From the NCBI RefSeq assembly GCF_003858395.1, contig NZ_QWEV01000005.1, positions 992,001 through 1,056,000 of the forward strand: a stretch of DNA of 64,000 nucleotides. Direction: 5' to 3'. The translations under genes and the position numbers were made by a program. The notes beneath the pieces are model-generated. The model made no database searches. It saw nothing but the letters and a program-made list of their open reading frames with translations, and was not told where the DNA came from. This document shows positions 18,537-27,910 of the stretch, piece by piece. This DNA is from Acidipila sp. EB88. GTDB taxonomy: Bacteria > Acidobacteriota > Terriglobia > Terriglobales > Acidobacteriaceae. Each line of letters starts with the position of its first letter. Position 1 is the stretch's first letter.

Positions 18537-19460
18537 TTAGCTGCCGATTACAGCCATCATGCGACCAGTGAAACCGTTTTCTCCCCGATAAGAGAAGTAC
18601 TGGTCCGGGTTGCAGCAGGTACATACCGCCAACACATCGATTGAACCTGGATGAAGGCCGGCGGTCAGCAACTGCTGCCGGTTAGCTTCCTGCAGGTCCA
18701 GAGCCAGAGTGTTCGCAACCTCCCCTGCTACCGACGGTAAGACAGCAAGCCCGCCCGCCGTCTCTGCCGCCGGATGGGATAGCAGCGCGTCGGCGTAGGA
18801 GAAGCGTGCGCGGAAGGCTGCCACGACTTCATGCCCGACCTGGTAGCAGCACGGACGGATGGCGGGACCAATCGCTGCGACCAGGTCGCCCGGCCGGGAG
18901 CCGAAGGCCTGATGCATGCGGGCGACGCCCTGCTCCACAATGGCGGCGAGGGTGCCGCGCCAGCCGGCATGGAAAGCGCCGACGGCGCCGCGCGTGGGAT
19001 CGGCGATGAGGATGGGTACACAGTCGGCTGTCTGAATGCCCAGCGCGACTCCGGGCGTGTCGGTGAGGATGCCGTCGCCGTCCGGCAGGGTAGTGAGGTG
19101 CGCGTGCTCGGCGCCAGCAGTGTGGATGATGTCGGAATGCACCTGCCGCAGAGTGACCAGCGGCCGGGGAACGCCGAAGACGGCTGCCACGAGCCGGCGG
19201 CGGTTTTCGAGCACGGCTTCTACCGGGTCCGATGCGGTGAGTCCGAGGTTCAGATCGCCTGTGCCTGCAAGCGGCGATGCGGGCAGCACCTCGCTTCCGG
19301 CCGCGGTGTCGGGCCTTGCGCCCGGTTGCGGGGCATCGTTGTAGGGGCGCTGGTAAACCGTGCTGACGCCACCTTTCCGGGTGGAGAAGCCGTGGCGGAT
19401 GGGCGTGGCCGCAAGGGCTTCATCGAGCAGATGCGAGCGCCCCGGTTGAACCTGTTCCAT
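18537..19460 (-). CDS. PgeF/YfiH-type multicopper-like (laccase-domain) protein
   Basis: 307 residues from the ATG at 19460, with GGAG about 7 bases upstream; the frame stays open to 19769 but the extra part is not family-like. Core motifs: RHGFSTRKGG, RQVHSD (His), TADCVPIL (Cys), FHAGWRGT (His) and the C-terminal CTCCNP...FSYRGENGFTGR. The His-Cys-His set is the active site of this family. Members were first called polyphenol oxidases; E. coli YfiH/PgeF is reported to remove L-Ser-containing errors from peptidoglycan precursors, and others act as purine nucleoside phosphorylases. It is a single gene, convergent with the HU gene. Confidence 0.88.
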   Translation of the reverse strand: MEQVQPGRSHLLDEALAATPIRHGFSTRKGGVSTVYQRPYNDAPQPGARPDTAAGSEVLPASPLAGTGDLNLGLTASDPVEAVLENRRRLVAAVFGVPRPLVTLRQVHSDIIHTAGAEHAHLTTLPDGDGILTDTPGVALGIQTADCVPILIADPTRGAVGAFHAGWRGTLAAIVEQGVARMHQAFGSRPGDLVAAIGPAIRPCCYQVGHEVVAAFRARFSYADALLSHPAAETAGGLAVLPSVAGEVANTLALDLQEANRQQLLTAGLHPGSIDVLAVCTCCNPDQYFSYRGENGFTGRMMAVIGS

Positions 19461-19820
19461 GTCTGCTCCGCGCGCCGTGGGCGCCTTGTCGCTGCGTATC
19501 GATCGTACAACCGAGTTCCATCGCACGCGGTGGAAGCCCGTATCGGGCTTTGCCCGGTGGTCAACGGCGGTGCGATGCCAGTGTCGCTGACAGACTGCCC
19601 CCCGGCAAGGGCGCAGAGTCAGCGCGGCCTGCTTCAAGCAAGTGTTTGCGTATGCGTTGACACATACCGAGTGGGATACTAACTTTGACTCACCACTAAA
19701 AACAGGCACGTGTATGCGGCACGCAGGCCCCCTGCAGCGCCGCCCCATGCAGCAGGAAGCAGCGCCCACTTTTTAGCGGCGACCTGCCCAATCCCCGGTT
19801 CCCCTTTCTGGAGGCTTTCT
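19461..19820. other. Divergent intergenic region
   Basis: Between the PgeF-like gene (minus) and the receptor gene (plus). Open frames here are in-frame upstream extensions without family similarity. GGAGG at 19810-19814 is the receptor's ribosome-binding site. No clear operator or repeat seen. Confidence 0.45.
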
Positions 19821-22800
19821 TTGAACACCCGCACACGGGCGCTTGCCCTGTCTTCTTTCGTGATCGCCGGCTCGGCTGCCGGGTACGCACAGTCCACCGC
19901 AACCCTTTCCGGCAATGTGACGGATCCGGCCGGAGCAGTGGTGCCGCAGGCGCAGATCAACGTCCACGGACTGGCTACCGGTGTGGATCGCGTCGTGATT
20001 TCCGATGCAGCCGGCAACTACAGCGTGCCTTCGCTGCAACCGGGCAACTACAGCGTGACGGTACATGCCGCGGGGTTCGCGGACTACCGGGTGCAGAGCA
20101 TCACGCTGCAGGTGGACCAGAACGTGACCTCGAACGCGAAGCTGGGGCTGGCCGCAACGGGCGAGGTGGTGCAGGTGCAGGGTGCGACGCCGATCATCGA
20201 TGCGCAGACGATCACGGTCGGGCAGGTGATCGACCAGAAAACGGTGCAGGAGATTCCGCTGAACGGGCGGCACTTTCTGGACCTGACGAACCTGACGCCG
20301 GGCACGGTGGTGCCGCCGGTGACGGGGTCGCTGACGAGCGCGAGCCGCGGGCTTGGGGCGAACTCGTTCAACACGGCCGGGCAGCGGGAAGACTCGGTCA
20401 ACTTCATGATCAACGGCATTAACCTGAACGACCTGACGCAGAACCAGATCACGTTCCAGCCGTCGATCAACACGACATCAGAGTTCAAAATTCTGAACTC
20501 GACGTACTCGGCGGAGTACGGGCGGTCGTCGGGTGCGGTGGTGAACGTGGCGACGCGCTCGGGCACGAACCAATTTCACGGCGAAGCGTTCGACTACCTG
20601 CGCAACAACTACTTCGACGCGCGCAACTACTTCAACCGCAAACCGCAGCAGCAGAATCAGTTTATTCGTAACAATTTTGGTGGCGCATTCTCCGGCCCGC
20701 TCTGGAAGGACCGCACGTTCTTCTTCCTGAGCTACGAGGGCCTGCGCCAGCAGCAGTCGCTGCCTTTGACCAGCGGCGTGCTGAACACGACGCAGCGCAA
20801 CACGCTGGCGGCGAATACCACGATCCCAGGCTATGCGGGGCTGCTGCAGTTTATCCCGGCGCCGCCGGCCACTGCCTCGGCGACCGGGCAGGCGACGGTC
20901 ACGGGCGCGGCACCGGGGCCGGTGAAGACGGACCAGTTTTCGGGCGACCTGTTCCACACAATCTCGCAGCAGGACAATGTGCATGCGTACTATGCGTGGC
21001 AGCAGGATGCGCGCACGGAGCCGAACCTGCAGGGCAACACGATTGCGGGCTTCGGTGATCATCGTACGGCGCACCGGCAGATCGGCACCGTCAACGAAGT
21101 GCACATCTTTTCGCCCAACGTGGTGAACGAGGCGCGGCTCGGATTCAACCGCATCGCGATTGCGTTCTCGCCGAACACGCCAGAGAACCCTGCGAGCTTC
21201 GGCATTCAGAATGGTGTGGCGTTCAACAACGCGCTGCCGCAGATTTCCATCTCGGATATCGGGTTGAACTTCGGTGGGCCCTCGGGCTTTCCGCAGGGGC
21301 GGTTTGTGACGACCGGTGTGTTCTCGGACACGCTCTCGATCAACCGGGGCAAGAACACGATTCGCGCAGGCGGTGAGTATCGCCGGGCGATTGTGGACTC
21401 GTACTCCCAGACTGCCGGCACGATGAACTTCGACACGGCAAATAACTTCGTGCAGGGACTGGTGAACAGCTTCAGCGTGACGCCGCAGCAGGTAGTGAGC
21501 CGCGTGTTTGCGAATGCGGTAGGTGCGTTCGTCACCGACAACTACAAGGTGACGCCGCGCTTCAATGCCGAGATCGGCTTTCGCTACGAGTGGAACGGCA
21601 CGCCGACCGAAGGCGGCAACCGGCTGGTGAACTTCCTGGCGGCGACGGACACGCTGACGCCGGTGAGCCAGCCGTACACGCAGAACTACAACTACGAACC
21701 GCGCGTGGGCTTTATCTACGACGTATTCGGCAACCAGCAGACGGTGCTGCGCGGCGGCTACGGCATCATGGCCGACCAGCCGGTGACGGGTGTTGCCGCG
21801 AACCTAGCGGGGAATCCACCGAATGCGGCACCGGTGAGCTTCGCCGCTGCGACGGTCGCGGGCGTGAAGCAGTATGCTGCGGCCAACACGCAGTTTACGA
21901 GCGCGGGTCTGTCGGGGTTGTCACCGGCGGCGGTGAATCCCCTGCTGACCAATGCGTACACCGAGAGCTACAACCTGAACCTGCAACAGCAACTGGGCGC
22001 GGGTGTGGTGATGGATCTCGGCTTTATCGGATCGGAAGGCAAGCACCTGCGGCTGACGCGCAATATCAACCAGTTCCTGTACCCGAATGGAATCACGGCG
22101 ACAGGGGTGCGGCCGTTTGCGCATCTCGCCACTACCAGCCCGGAGCGTCCCGGCTCGGCGGTGGGAGCGATCAACATGATCGACTCCGACTCGCTGTCGA
22201 ACTACAACGCGCTGTGGTTCACCATGCGCAAGGCGCTGCAGCATGGGCTGCAGATCAACGCGACATACACGTGGTCGAAGTCGCAGGATGAAAACTCGCT
22301 CGGTTCACAGGGCGGCGCTTCCCTGCAGGACAACAACAACCCGCGCGGGGATTATGCGTTGTCGGATTTCGACTCGCGCAACCACTTCGTGTTCTCGGGT
22401 ACGTGGAACCTGCCGTTCCACGGCAGCCGCCTGGTGGATGGATGGCTGCTGGCGAATATCACGCAGTTGCAGACAGGCAATCCTTTGAATGTCGTGACGA
22501 CTTCGGCGTTTGACGGAGACTCGGCGACCGGGACCATTCGGCCGACGCTGCTGGGCATGCCGCAGGTGGGGCACAAGGCATTGCTGACGAATGGAAACGT
22601 ATCCTACATCGCGAACCCCGCCGGCAGCGTGTGCGCGACCGTGACGACGGGCTGCGTGTTCTATGCGCCGGCTGCGGGGTTCGGCACGCTGCGGAGGAAC
22701 GCGTTCACAGGGCCGGGGTTTGCGGATTCGGATATCTCGCTCGAGAAGACGACGAAGATTTACGAGCAGACAGCGCTGGTGCTGCGGGTGGATGCGTTTG

Positions 22801-22952
22801 ACGCGTTGAACCATACCAACTTCAACAATCCGAACCTGACGGCGACGACCTCGGCGACGAGCACGTTTGGGCAGATTACGGCGACGCGCACGGCAACGGG
22901 GGATGCGGGGTCATCGCGGCAGTTGCAGTTTGCAATGCGGTTCGAGTTTTAA
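19821..22952 (+). CDS. Oar-type TonB-dependent receptor with carboxypeptidase-regulatory domain
   Basis: 1043 residues. The TTG start at 19821 has GGAGG 6 bases upstream and gives a clean signal peptide (ALALSSFVIAGSAAGYAQ). A carboxypeptidase-regulatory-like beta sandwich (about 24-105, GNVTDPAGAVVPQA) comes first, then a plug domain (IPLNGRHFLDLTNLTPG, and STYSAEYGRSSGAVVNVATRSG). A long 22-strand-type barrel region ends in Phe (AMRFEF), the usual outer-membrane insertion signal. This large receptor class is expanded in acidobacteria and probably takes up complex carbohydrates or other polymers. No partner gene is adjacent, so no substrate can be assigned. A strong terminator follows. Confidence 0.92.
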   Translation: MNTRTRALALSSFVIAGSAAGYAQSTATLSGNVTDPAGAVVPQAQINVHGLATGVDRVVISDAAGNYSVPSLQPGNYSVTVHAAGFADYRVQSITLQVDQNVTSNAKLGLAATGEVVQVQGATPIIDAQTITVGQVIDQKTVQEIPLNGRHFLDLTNLTPGTVVPPVTGSLTSASRGLGANSFNTAGQREDSVNFMINGINLNDLTQNQITFQPSINTTSEFKILNSTYSAEYGRSSGAVVNVATRSGTNQFHGEAFDYLRNNYFDARNYFNRKPQQQNQFIRNNFGGAFSGPLWKDRTFFFLSYEGLRQQQSLPLTSGVLNTTQRNTLAANTTIPGYAGLLQFIPAPPATASATGQATVTGAAPGPVKTDQFSGDLFHTISQQDNVHAYYAWQQDARTEPNLQGNTIAGFGDHRTAHRQIGTVNEVHIFSPNVVNEARLGFNRIAIAFSPNTPENPASFGIQNGVAFNNALPQISISDIGLNFGGPSGFPQGRFVTTGVFSDTLSINRGKNTIRAGGEYRRAIVDSYSQTAGTMNFDTANNFVQGLVNSFSVTPQQVVSRVFANAVGAFVTDNYKVTPRFNAEIGFRYEWNGTPTEGGNRLVNFLAATDTLTPVSQPYTQNYNYEPRVGFIYDVFGNQQTVLRGGYGIMADQPVTGVAANLAGNPPNAAPVSFAAATVAGVKQYAAANTQFTSAGLSGLSPAAVNPLLTNAYTESYNLNLQQQLGAGVVMDLGFIGSEGKHLRLTRNINQFLYPNGITATGVRPFAHLATTSPERPGSAVGAINMIDSDSLSNYNALWFTMRKALQHGLQINATYTWSKSQDENSLGSQGGASLQDNNNPRGDYALSDFDSRNHFVFSGTWNLPFHGSRLVDGWLLANITQLQTGNPLNVVTTSAFDGDSATGTIRPTLLGMPQVGHKALLTNGNVSYIANPAGSVCATVTTGCVFYAPAAGFGTLRRNAFTGPGFADSDISLEKTTKIYEQTALVLRVDAFDALNHTNFNNPNLTATTSATSTFGQITATRTATGDAGSSRQLQFAMRFEF

Positions 22953-22968
22953 GGGCGTAGTGACGGGG

Positions 22969-22998
22969 AAGGGCGACGGCTTTGGCCGTCGCCCTTTT
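22969..22998 (+). terminator. Rho-independent terminator of the receptor gene
   Basis: A 12-bp perfect stem, AAGGGCGACGGC (22969-22980) with GCCGTCGCCCTT (22985-22996), loop TTTG, followed by a short T run. Confidence 0.85.
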
Positions 22999-23029
22999 CT
23001 GTTTGCGGGAAGCAGGGCTGGCTCTTGTG

Positions 23030-23075
23030 AGCCCACTTCTCGGACGCGAGACTCGAACGCGAGACATGGGCACCC
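23030..23075 (+). repeat. Palindromic repeat P1, copy A (divergent)
   Basis: Starts GAGCCCACTTCTC and ends GCGAGACATGGGCACCC. The ACGCGAGAC segment is duplicated inside it, so this copy is longer than the others. Lies between receptor and era. Confidence 0.65.
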
Positions 23076-23130
23076 GATATTTCCTGTTTCGGGGTAAATG
23101 CCACCATTACGGTTGCTCTTGCGTTAACCT

Positions 23131-23164
23131 GGCACGTAGTGCCCGCCAGCCGCGCAGGCGGTTT
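23131..23164 (-). repeat. Dispersed repeat P2 at the era stop codon
   Basis: On the minus strand it reads AAACCGCCTGCGCGGCTGGC and then a second small hairpin. The TAA of era runs directly into the repeat. Confidence 0.7.
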
Positions 23165-24269
23165 ACTGCTCTTCTGTTTTGGTCTTGCGCTGGGCTAAAT
23201 CGTCGAGCTGGCGGCGCCAGTCGAGGGTGTCGAGGAAGCCGCGCTTTTCCCGCCAGCCGGGCTCGACGATGATGTGCAGCTCCAGGAAGACGCGCGTGCC
23301 GAGGAGGTGTTCGATCTCCTTACGGGCGGAGGCGCCGATGGCCTTGAGCTTGGTCCCCTGCTTGCCGATGAGGATGGCTTTCTGCCCGTCGCGCTCGCAA
23401 TAGATGGCGGCGGCGATGCGGGTGAGCGGGAGCTTCTGGTGTTCGGGGTCGAGCTTGGATTTGCGCGTCGAGACGGGTGGTTCTTCCCACTGCTCGATGA
23501 CCACGGCGGAGGCATAGGGGACTTCTTCCCCGGTTTCCATGAGGATGCGTTCGCGAATGAGCTCGGCGGCGAGGAAACGCTCGGGCTGGTCGGTGAACTG
23601 GTCCTTGGGGAAGTAGCGCTTGCCTTCGGGCAGGTATTCGACGAGCTTCTCGGTGAGCGCCTCGATGCCGTCGCGCTTGCGCGCGGAGATGAGCAGCACT
23701 TCCTTAAACGGGTGCAGGGCTGAGAGCTCGGTGATGAGCGGGAGCAGCTCGTCACGGGGCACGAGGTCGATCTTGTTGATGAGCAGGAAGACCGGGCAGT
23801 CGAGCTTCTTGATGAGTTCGAAGACAAACGCGTCTTCGCTGATCTCCTCCCTCTGGCGGGCACGCCGGGACTGCTCGCCGGCGATGTGGTCTGGGACCGG
23901 GTCACCGGGAGTGAGTGGCTGCGCGGCCTTGGCGAGCTTTTCCTCGGCCTCGGCAAGCTGCAGGCGGCGCGAGGCATCGACCATGACGATCACGATGTCG
24001 CGACTTTCGAGCGCGTCGTACACCACCTGCATCATCTGCTTGTCGAGCAGGGTGTTGGGCTTGTGGACGCCGGGCGTGTCGACAAAGATGATCTGCGCGG
24101 CGTGGTGCTTGCCCTTCTTTGCGGCGACCTCGACGATGCCGTGGATGCGGTTGCGCGTGGTCTGCGGCTTGGAGGTGACGATGGCCACCTTTTCGCCGGT
24201 AAGTGCGTTGACCAGGGTGGACTTGCCGGCATTGGGGCGACCCAGGATGGAAACGAAACCACTTCTCAC
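23163..24269 (-). CDS. era: GTPase Era
   Basis: 368 residues. Essential GTPase that binds the 3' end of 16S rRNA and helps assemble the 30S subunit. G1 GRPNAGKST, the G2 region TTRNRIHG, G3 DTPGVHK, G4 NKID and G5 SARKRDG are all present, and a KH RNA-binding domain fills the C-terminal third (IGKQGTKLKAIG). The GTG start has AAGGA 8 bases upstream. It is about 60 residues longer than E. coli Era. The extra length includes a charged insert between G3 and G4 (about 126-150, with PGDPVPDHIAGEQSRRARQ). It is last in the phoH-ybeY-corC-era operon; P2 follows the stop. Confidence 0.96.
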   Translation of the reverse strand: MRSGFVSILGRPNAGKSTLVNALTGEKVAIVTSKPQTTRNRIHGIVEVAAKKGKHHAAQIIFVDTPGVHKPNTLLDKQMMQVVYDALESRDIVIVMVDASRRLQLAEAEEKLAKAAQPLTPGDPVPDHIAGEQSRRARQREEISEDAFVFELIKKLDCPVFLLINKIDLVPRDELLPLITELSALHPFKEVLLISARKRDGIEALTEKLVEYLPEGKRYFPKDQFTDQPERFLAAELIRERILMETGEEVPYASAVVIEQWEEPPVSTRKSKLDPEHQKLPLTRIAAAIYCERDGQKAILIGKQGTKLKAIGASARKEIEHLLGTRVFLELHIIVEPGWREKRGFLDTLDWRRQLDDLAQRKTKTEEQ

Positions 24270-24359
24270 TGTTATGTCCTTCTGCTGCCGGCGTACTACG
24301 CCGGGTAGCGCGCGCTCAAGGCACGCGTTTGTCTATAGCCGTGCCAGGCTTTGGCCGCG

Positions 24360-25643
24360 CTAGGCCATGGCGCCGGCGCGCGAGACGCGCATGCGCTCGA
24401 TGCGGCGATCCGTCGAGGCCAGGATCTCGAAGCGCAGACCATTTTCTTCCACCACCTCACCCGGCATCGGGATACGCCCGGCGGCTTCGCTGACGAGGCC
24501 CGCGACCGTGGTGGCTTCGTAGTCTTCCGGAGCTTCCCAGTCGCCGTCGAGCAGGTCTTCGAGCGCAGCCACCTCGAAGTCTCCGGGGATGCTCCAGACG
24601 CCTTCGCGTTCGGTGCGGATGGCTTCGAGGTCTTCACCCTCGTGTTCGTCGGTGATGGTGCCGACGATCTCTTCGAGCAGGTCTTCAATGGTGACGAGCC
24701 CGGCGACGCCGCCGTACTCATCTATGACGATACGCATGTGCTGCTTTTCGCGCTGCATATCGCGCAGGGCCTCGTTGGCCCGTTTGATCTCGGGGATGAA
24801 GGTTGCAGGGCGCGCGATGGAGGAGACGGTCTGCGTATGTGCGTCGACATCGGTGATCTGCAGCACGTCGTGCGAGAAGACGATGCCGGTGACCGCGTCG
24901 AGCGTGCCGCGAAACACGGGGATGCGGGAGAACGGGTTCTCCTTGAGCAGCGTGAGCAGCTCCTCGATGGTGATGGTTTCGGGCACGGCGAAGATGCGCG
25001 GGCGCGGCGTCATCACTTCGCGGACGACCTTGTCGCCGAACTCCACGGCGGAGCGGATCAGGTCGTGGTCCTCTTCTTCAAGGATGCCTTCTTCCTGTCC
25101 AGCCTCAAGCAGTGCATCGACCGCAGCGCCCGAGGCTTCTTCTTCCTTCTCGGTGGAGGGCTCGGCGGCTAGCGTCACGATCGAGAGCAGGAATGAGATG
25201 ACCACGGTGAGCGGTAGAAACAGGGTGAACAGGATGCGCAGGGGCCACAGCCAGCGGAGCAGCCAGGTGCCGCGGGTGCGGGTGAAAAAGAGATAGGGCA
25301 GCAGGCGATTGAAGAGGATGACCACCAGCACGATCGCGAACAGCGTCTGCACGATCTCAGACGGGGTGGGCCGCGCGGGAACTCCGCCTCGATCAAACAG
25401 CAGGATGCCAAGGGTGAGTGTGATGGCAGCAAGCGCAAGCTGTGGGAGCACAGCGGCGGAGAGCGCTACCTGTTCACGACCGAGGCCGAGGCGCGGCTCG
25501 ATCTGCTCCTCCCAGATGTCGATGTTGTCCTGGAAGTCGCGCGAAAGGAACTTGCCCATCTCGGAGTACATGCGGTCGATGTACGCGGTGAGCGTGAGGA
25601 TCGCGACAAGGAGCAGGAGCAGCAGAGCCTGGAGCAGACTCAT
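24360..25643 (-). CDS. CBS-domain membrane protein, CorC/TlyC (hemolysin-like) family
   Basis: 427 residues. One N-terminal helix, then three more hydrophobic segments (about 60-160), two CBS domains ([15 protein letters not shown] through [21 protein letters not shown]) and a C-terminal CorC_HlyC domain. The membrane part is shorter and more divergent than a normal DUF21 domain. Family members are linked to magnesium/cobalt export, with the CBS pair sensing nucleotides. Its ATG overlaps the ybeY stop (ATGA), and era follows 90 bases later, the common operon order. Confidence 0.9.
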   Translation of the reverse strand: MSLLQALLLLLLVAILTLTAYIDRMYSEMGKFLSRDFQDNIDIWEEQIEPRLGLGREQVALSAAVLPQLALAAITLTLGILLFDRGGVPARPTPSEIVQTLFAIVLVVILFNRLLPYLFFTRTRGTWLLRWLWPLRILFTLFLPLTVVISFLLSIVTLAAEPSTEKEEEASGAAVDALLEAGQEEGILEEEDHDLIRSAVEFGDKVVREVMTPRPRIFAVPETITIEELLTLLKENPFSRIPVFRGTLDAVTGIVFSHDVLQITDVDAHTQTVSSIARPATFIPEIKRANEALRDMQREKQHMRIVIDEYGGVAGLVTIEDLLEEIVGTITDEHEGEDLEAIRTEREGVWSIPGDFEVAALEDLLDGDWEAPEDYEATTVAGLVSEAAGRIPMPGEVVEENGLRFEILASTDRRIERMRVSRAGAMA

Positions 25644-26356
25644 GGGGCGACCACCTTGCGCGGGGTCGCCGCGCCGGGTGCGGGCCGAGACGAGCGGGCG
25701 GTGGCGGCGGCTTTGGGCTTTGCGGCGGGCTTGGCTGCGTTTCTGGCGGCGGGCTTTGCCACGGCCTGGAAGGCGTTTTTGGCGGCTGGCCGCGCGACTG
25801 GCCTAGAATCGCGCGCGGCGGCTGGCCTGCCGGCAGCCAGTCTGGCGTCGGGAGTGGCGGCGCGCCTGCTCAATACGCGGGCGGGTGTTTTCGCCGGCGC
25901 GGGGCGGGCAACCGTGCGCTGGATCAGGCCCAGGGGCAGCTCGAAACGGGTGCGCAGCAGGCGCTCACGGCGGGCCATGCGGCCGGAGTCCTGCTCGTGG
26001 TCAAAGCCAGCAAGGTGCAGCAGGCCGTGGAGCAGGAGGATTTTCACTTCGACCAGCAGCGGGTGCGCGAACGCTTCGGCCTGGCGCCGGGCGGTGTCGA
26101 TGGACACGGCAAGGTCGCCGGCGAGCGTGTCGGGCAAGCCAGGGATGGGCGTGGCCGGGAACGAGAGCACGTCGGTGGGCTTGTTTTTGCGGCGGAAGGA
26201 GCGATTGAGCTCCTGCACGGCGGCATCGGTCGCGAAGAGGATGGAAACCTCGCCGTGGAGCGGGATGGCGGCGCAGACCTCGCGCACGAACTGCTCGAGG
26301 GCGCGTTTGGGAAGCGCGCCACGTGGGACAACCAGGTCCGGATCGATCGCAATCAT
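25640..26356 (-). CDS. ybeY: Endoribonuclease YbeY (rRNA maturation factor)
   Basis: 238 residues from the ATG at 26356 (start MIAIDPDL). Zinc motif HGLLHLAGFDH has His110, His114 and His120, and NKPTDVLSFP is the family signature. YbeY takes part in 16S rRNA 3' processing and 70S quality control. The catalytic fold ends near residue 145. About 90 residues of Ala/Lys/Arg/Pro-rich low-complexity sequence follow, which most YbeY proteins lack and which may contact RNA. It overlaps corC by four bases and follows phoH after 183 bases that hold a large hairpin. Confidence 0.95.
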   Translation of the reverse strand: MIAIDPDLVVPRGALPKRALEQFVREVCAAIPLHGEVSILFATDAAVQELNRSFRRKNKPTDVLSFPATPIPGLPDTLAGDLAVSIDTARRQAEAFAHPLLVEVKILLLHGLLHLAGFDHEQDSGRMARRERLLRTRFELPLGLIQRTVARPAPAKTPARVLSRRAATPDARLAAGRPAAARDSRPVARPAAKNAFQAVAKPAARNAAKPAAKPKAAATARSSRPAPGAATPRKVVAP

Positions 26357-26425
26357 GGCGACGGCCCCAGCGTGCGGCCTTGCTTTCTCTCCTGTGGGGG
26401 CGGCGAGGCCGCATTGCTCCGGAAA

Positions 26426-26458
26426 CAGCAACAGGAGAGCAATGCTCTCCTGTTGCTG
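26426..26458 (-). promoter_or_regulatory. Perfect 15-bp hairpin between phoH and ybeY
   Basis: CAGCAACAGGAGAGC (26426-26440) and its exact reverse complement (26444-26458) flank a three-base loop. On the minus strand the hairpin is followed by TTTCC. It includes AGGAG, and a downstream GGAGCAATGC could pair with part of it as an alternative structure. It is a candidate attenuator, processing site or terminator inside the operon. Confidence 0.65.
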
Positions 26459-26539
26459 CGCTTGCTTTTGCTGGGGTTATGGTACCGCATCTCGTGCTGT
26501 TTCTTCGAGAAAGCTGTGGCAAGCCCCGCCGGCAACCCG

Positions 26540-27565
26540 CTACTGCGGCTTGCCGGTCTGGGGTTTGCCCTGGGTGCCCGTTGAGGTTTCGCCTATGCCG
26601 AGCGGCATCTGCTCGGCGCGCCCGAAGTGGTCGTAGGCGCGGATGATGCGCTGCACGAGGTGATGGCGGACGACATCACCCTCTTCGAAGTGGATGAACT
26701 TGATGCCATCGGTACCGGACAGAATCGAGATCGCCTCGATCAGGCCGGAACGGCGCGGGTTGGGCAGATCGATCTGGGTGACGTCGCCGGTGATTACGGC
26801 CTTGGAGTTGTTGCCGAGGCGGGTGAGGAACATCTTCATCTGCTCGGTGGTGGTGTTCTGGGCCTCGTCCATGATGATGAAGGCGTCGTTGAGGGTGCGG
26901 CCGCGCATAAAGGCGAGCGGCGCCATCTCGATGATGCCCTTCTCGATCATTTTATCGACGCGTTCGGGCTCGAGCAGGTCGTAGAGCGCGTCGTAGAGCG
27001 GGCGCAGGTAGGGGTCGATCTTCTCCTGCAGCGAGCCGGGCAGGAAGCCGAGGCGTTCGCCGGCTTCGACCGCGGGACGCACCAGGATGATGCGGCTGAC
27101 CTTTTTGGCGAGCAGGGCGGCAGCGGCCATGGCAACGGCGAGGTAGGTCTTGCCGGTGCCGGCGGGGCCGATGCCGAAGGTCATGTCGTTCTGCTCGATG
27201 GCTTCGACGTAGCAGCGCTGGTTCACCGAGCGGGGCTGCACGATGCGCTTGACGCCGCCGGTGGACCGCTGCTTGCCCGAGTCGATCAGCGAGCGCAGGG
27301 TCACCGTGGGATCGCACACCACCAGCTTGAGCAGGGCGTGCAGCTCGCCGTTATGGGGATGAACGCCCCGGAGGCGGAGCTGCTCGAAGTCGTTGAAGAT
27401 CGTCTCGACGCGGTTCAGGGCGTCTTCCGGCCCTGTGACGTACACCGCATCGGCACGAAGATCGATCCGCACCTGGAGCTCGCGCTCCATCAGCTTGAGG
27501 TTTTCATCGCGGGTCCCGAACAGGGGCTCAAGGTTTGGCGTGATATCAAGCGTTTTGGTGTTCAT
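26540..27565 (-). CDS. PhoH-family ATPase (PhoH/YbeZ type)
   Basis: 341 residues from the ATG at 27565. N-terminal KH-like region (about 1-85), then a RecA-like ATPase with Walker A GPAGTGKT, the nearby [16 protein letters not shown] segment and Walker [11 protein letters not shown]. The family (E. coli YbeZ) works with YbeY in RNA metabolism, and ybeY is the next gene, which supports that role. The longer frame to 27700 adds a Pro/Arg-rich segment without family likeness. First gene of the phoH-ybeY-corC-era operon. Confidence 0.93.
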   Translation of the reverse strand: MNTKTLDITPNLEPLFGTRDENLKLMERELQVRIDLRADAVYVTGPEDALNRVETIFNDFEQLRLRGVHPHNGELHALLKLVVCDPTVTLRSLIDSGKQRSTGGVKRIVQPRSVNQRCYVEAIEQNDMTFGIGPAGTGKTYLAVAMAAAALLAKKVSRIILVRPAVEAGERLGFLPGSLQEKIDPYLRPLYDALYDLLEPERVDKMIEKGIIEMAPLAFMRGRTLNDAFIIMDEAQNTTTEQMKMFLTRLGNNSKAVITGDVTQIDLPNPRRSGLIEAISILSGTDGIKFIHFEEGDVVRHHLVQRIIRAYDHFGRAEQMPLGIGETSTGTQGKPQTGKPQ

Positions 27566-27910
27566 CAATGGCTGGACGGGCCTCCATCTGGTGGGCGCAT
27601 TGCTGCGCTCCCAGAAATGTGATGCTTGAGGTTTTGGGGAAGGAGCAGCGCGGGCACCGGCATCGTGTGGATGCGCTGGAACAGTTCGCCGAGGCTGCAA
27701 CGATGGTCAATGCGTGAAGAGTAGCGCCGGTGTGGCGGGGCGTCAATCGGGGAAGCGTGAAAGGTACGGCCCGGAAGTACCCGCGGGTGAGGAAAAGCGG
27801 GTACGGAATCGGGGTGACACGGGCGAAAGGCAAAACCGCCTTCGGGGCCGGCGGTCCCTTCGGGACGGGTGTTCGCTTCAAGTGACTAGACTTGGGGGAG
27901 AGGTATGGGG
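27566..27910. other. Divergent intergenic region between phoH and the HugZ-like gene
   Basis: Must hold promoters for both. A P2-like repeat occupies 27832-27869. Otherwise I see nothing definite. Confidence 0.45.
27832..27869 (+). repeat. Dispersed repeat P2, divergent copy
   Basis: AAAACCGCCTTCGGGGCCGG then a second hairpin TCCCTTCGGGA. Both stems are kept although the loop bases differ from other copies. It is the only copy in a divergent promoter region. Confidence 0.5.

Noticed and set aside
19710-19820. 37-residue N-terminal extension of the TonB receptor
   Set aside because: The TTG at 19821 has a strong ribosome-binding site and restores a signal peptide at the N-terminus.
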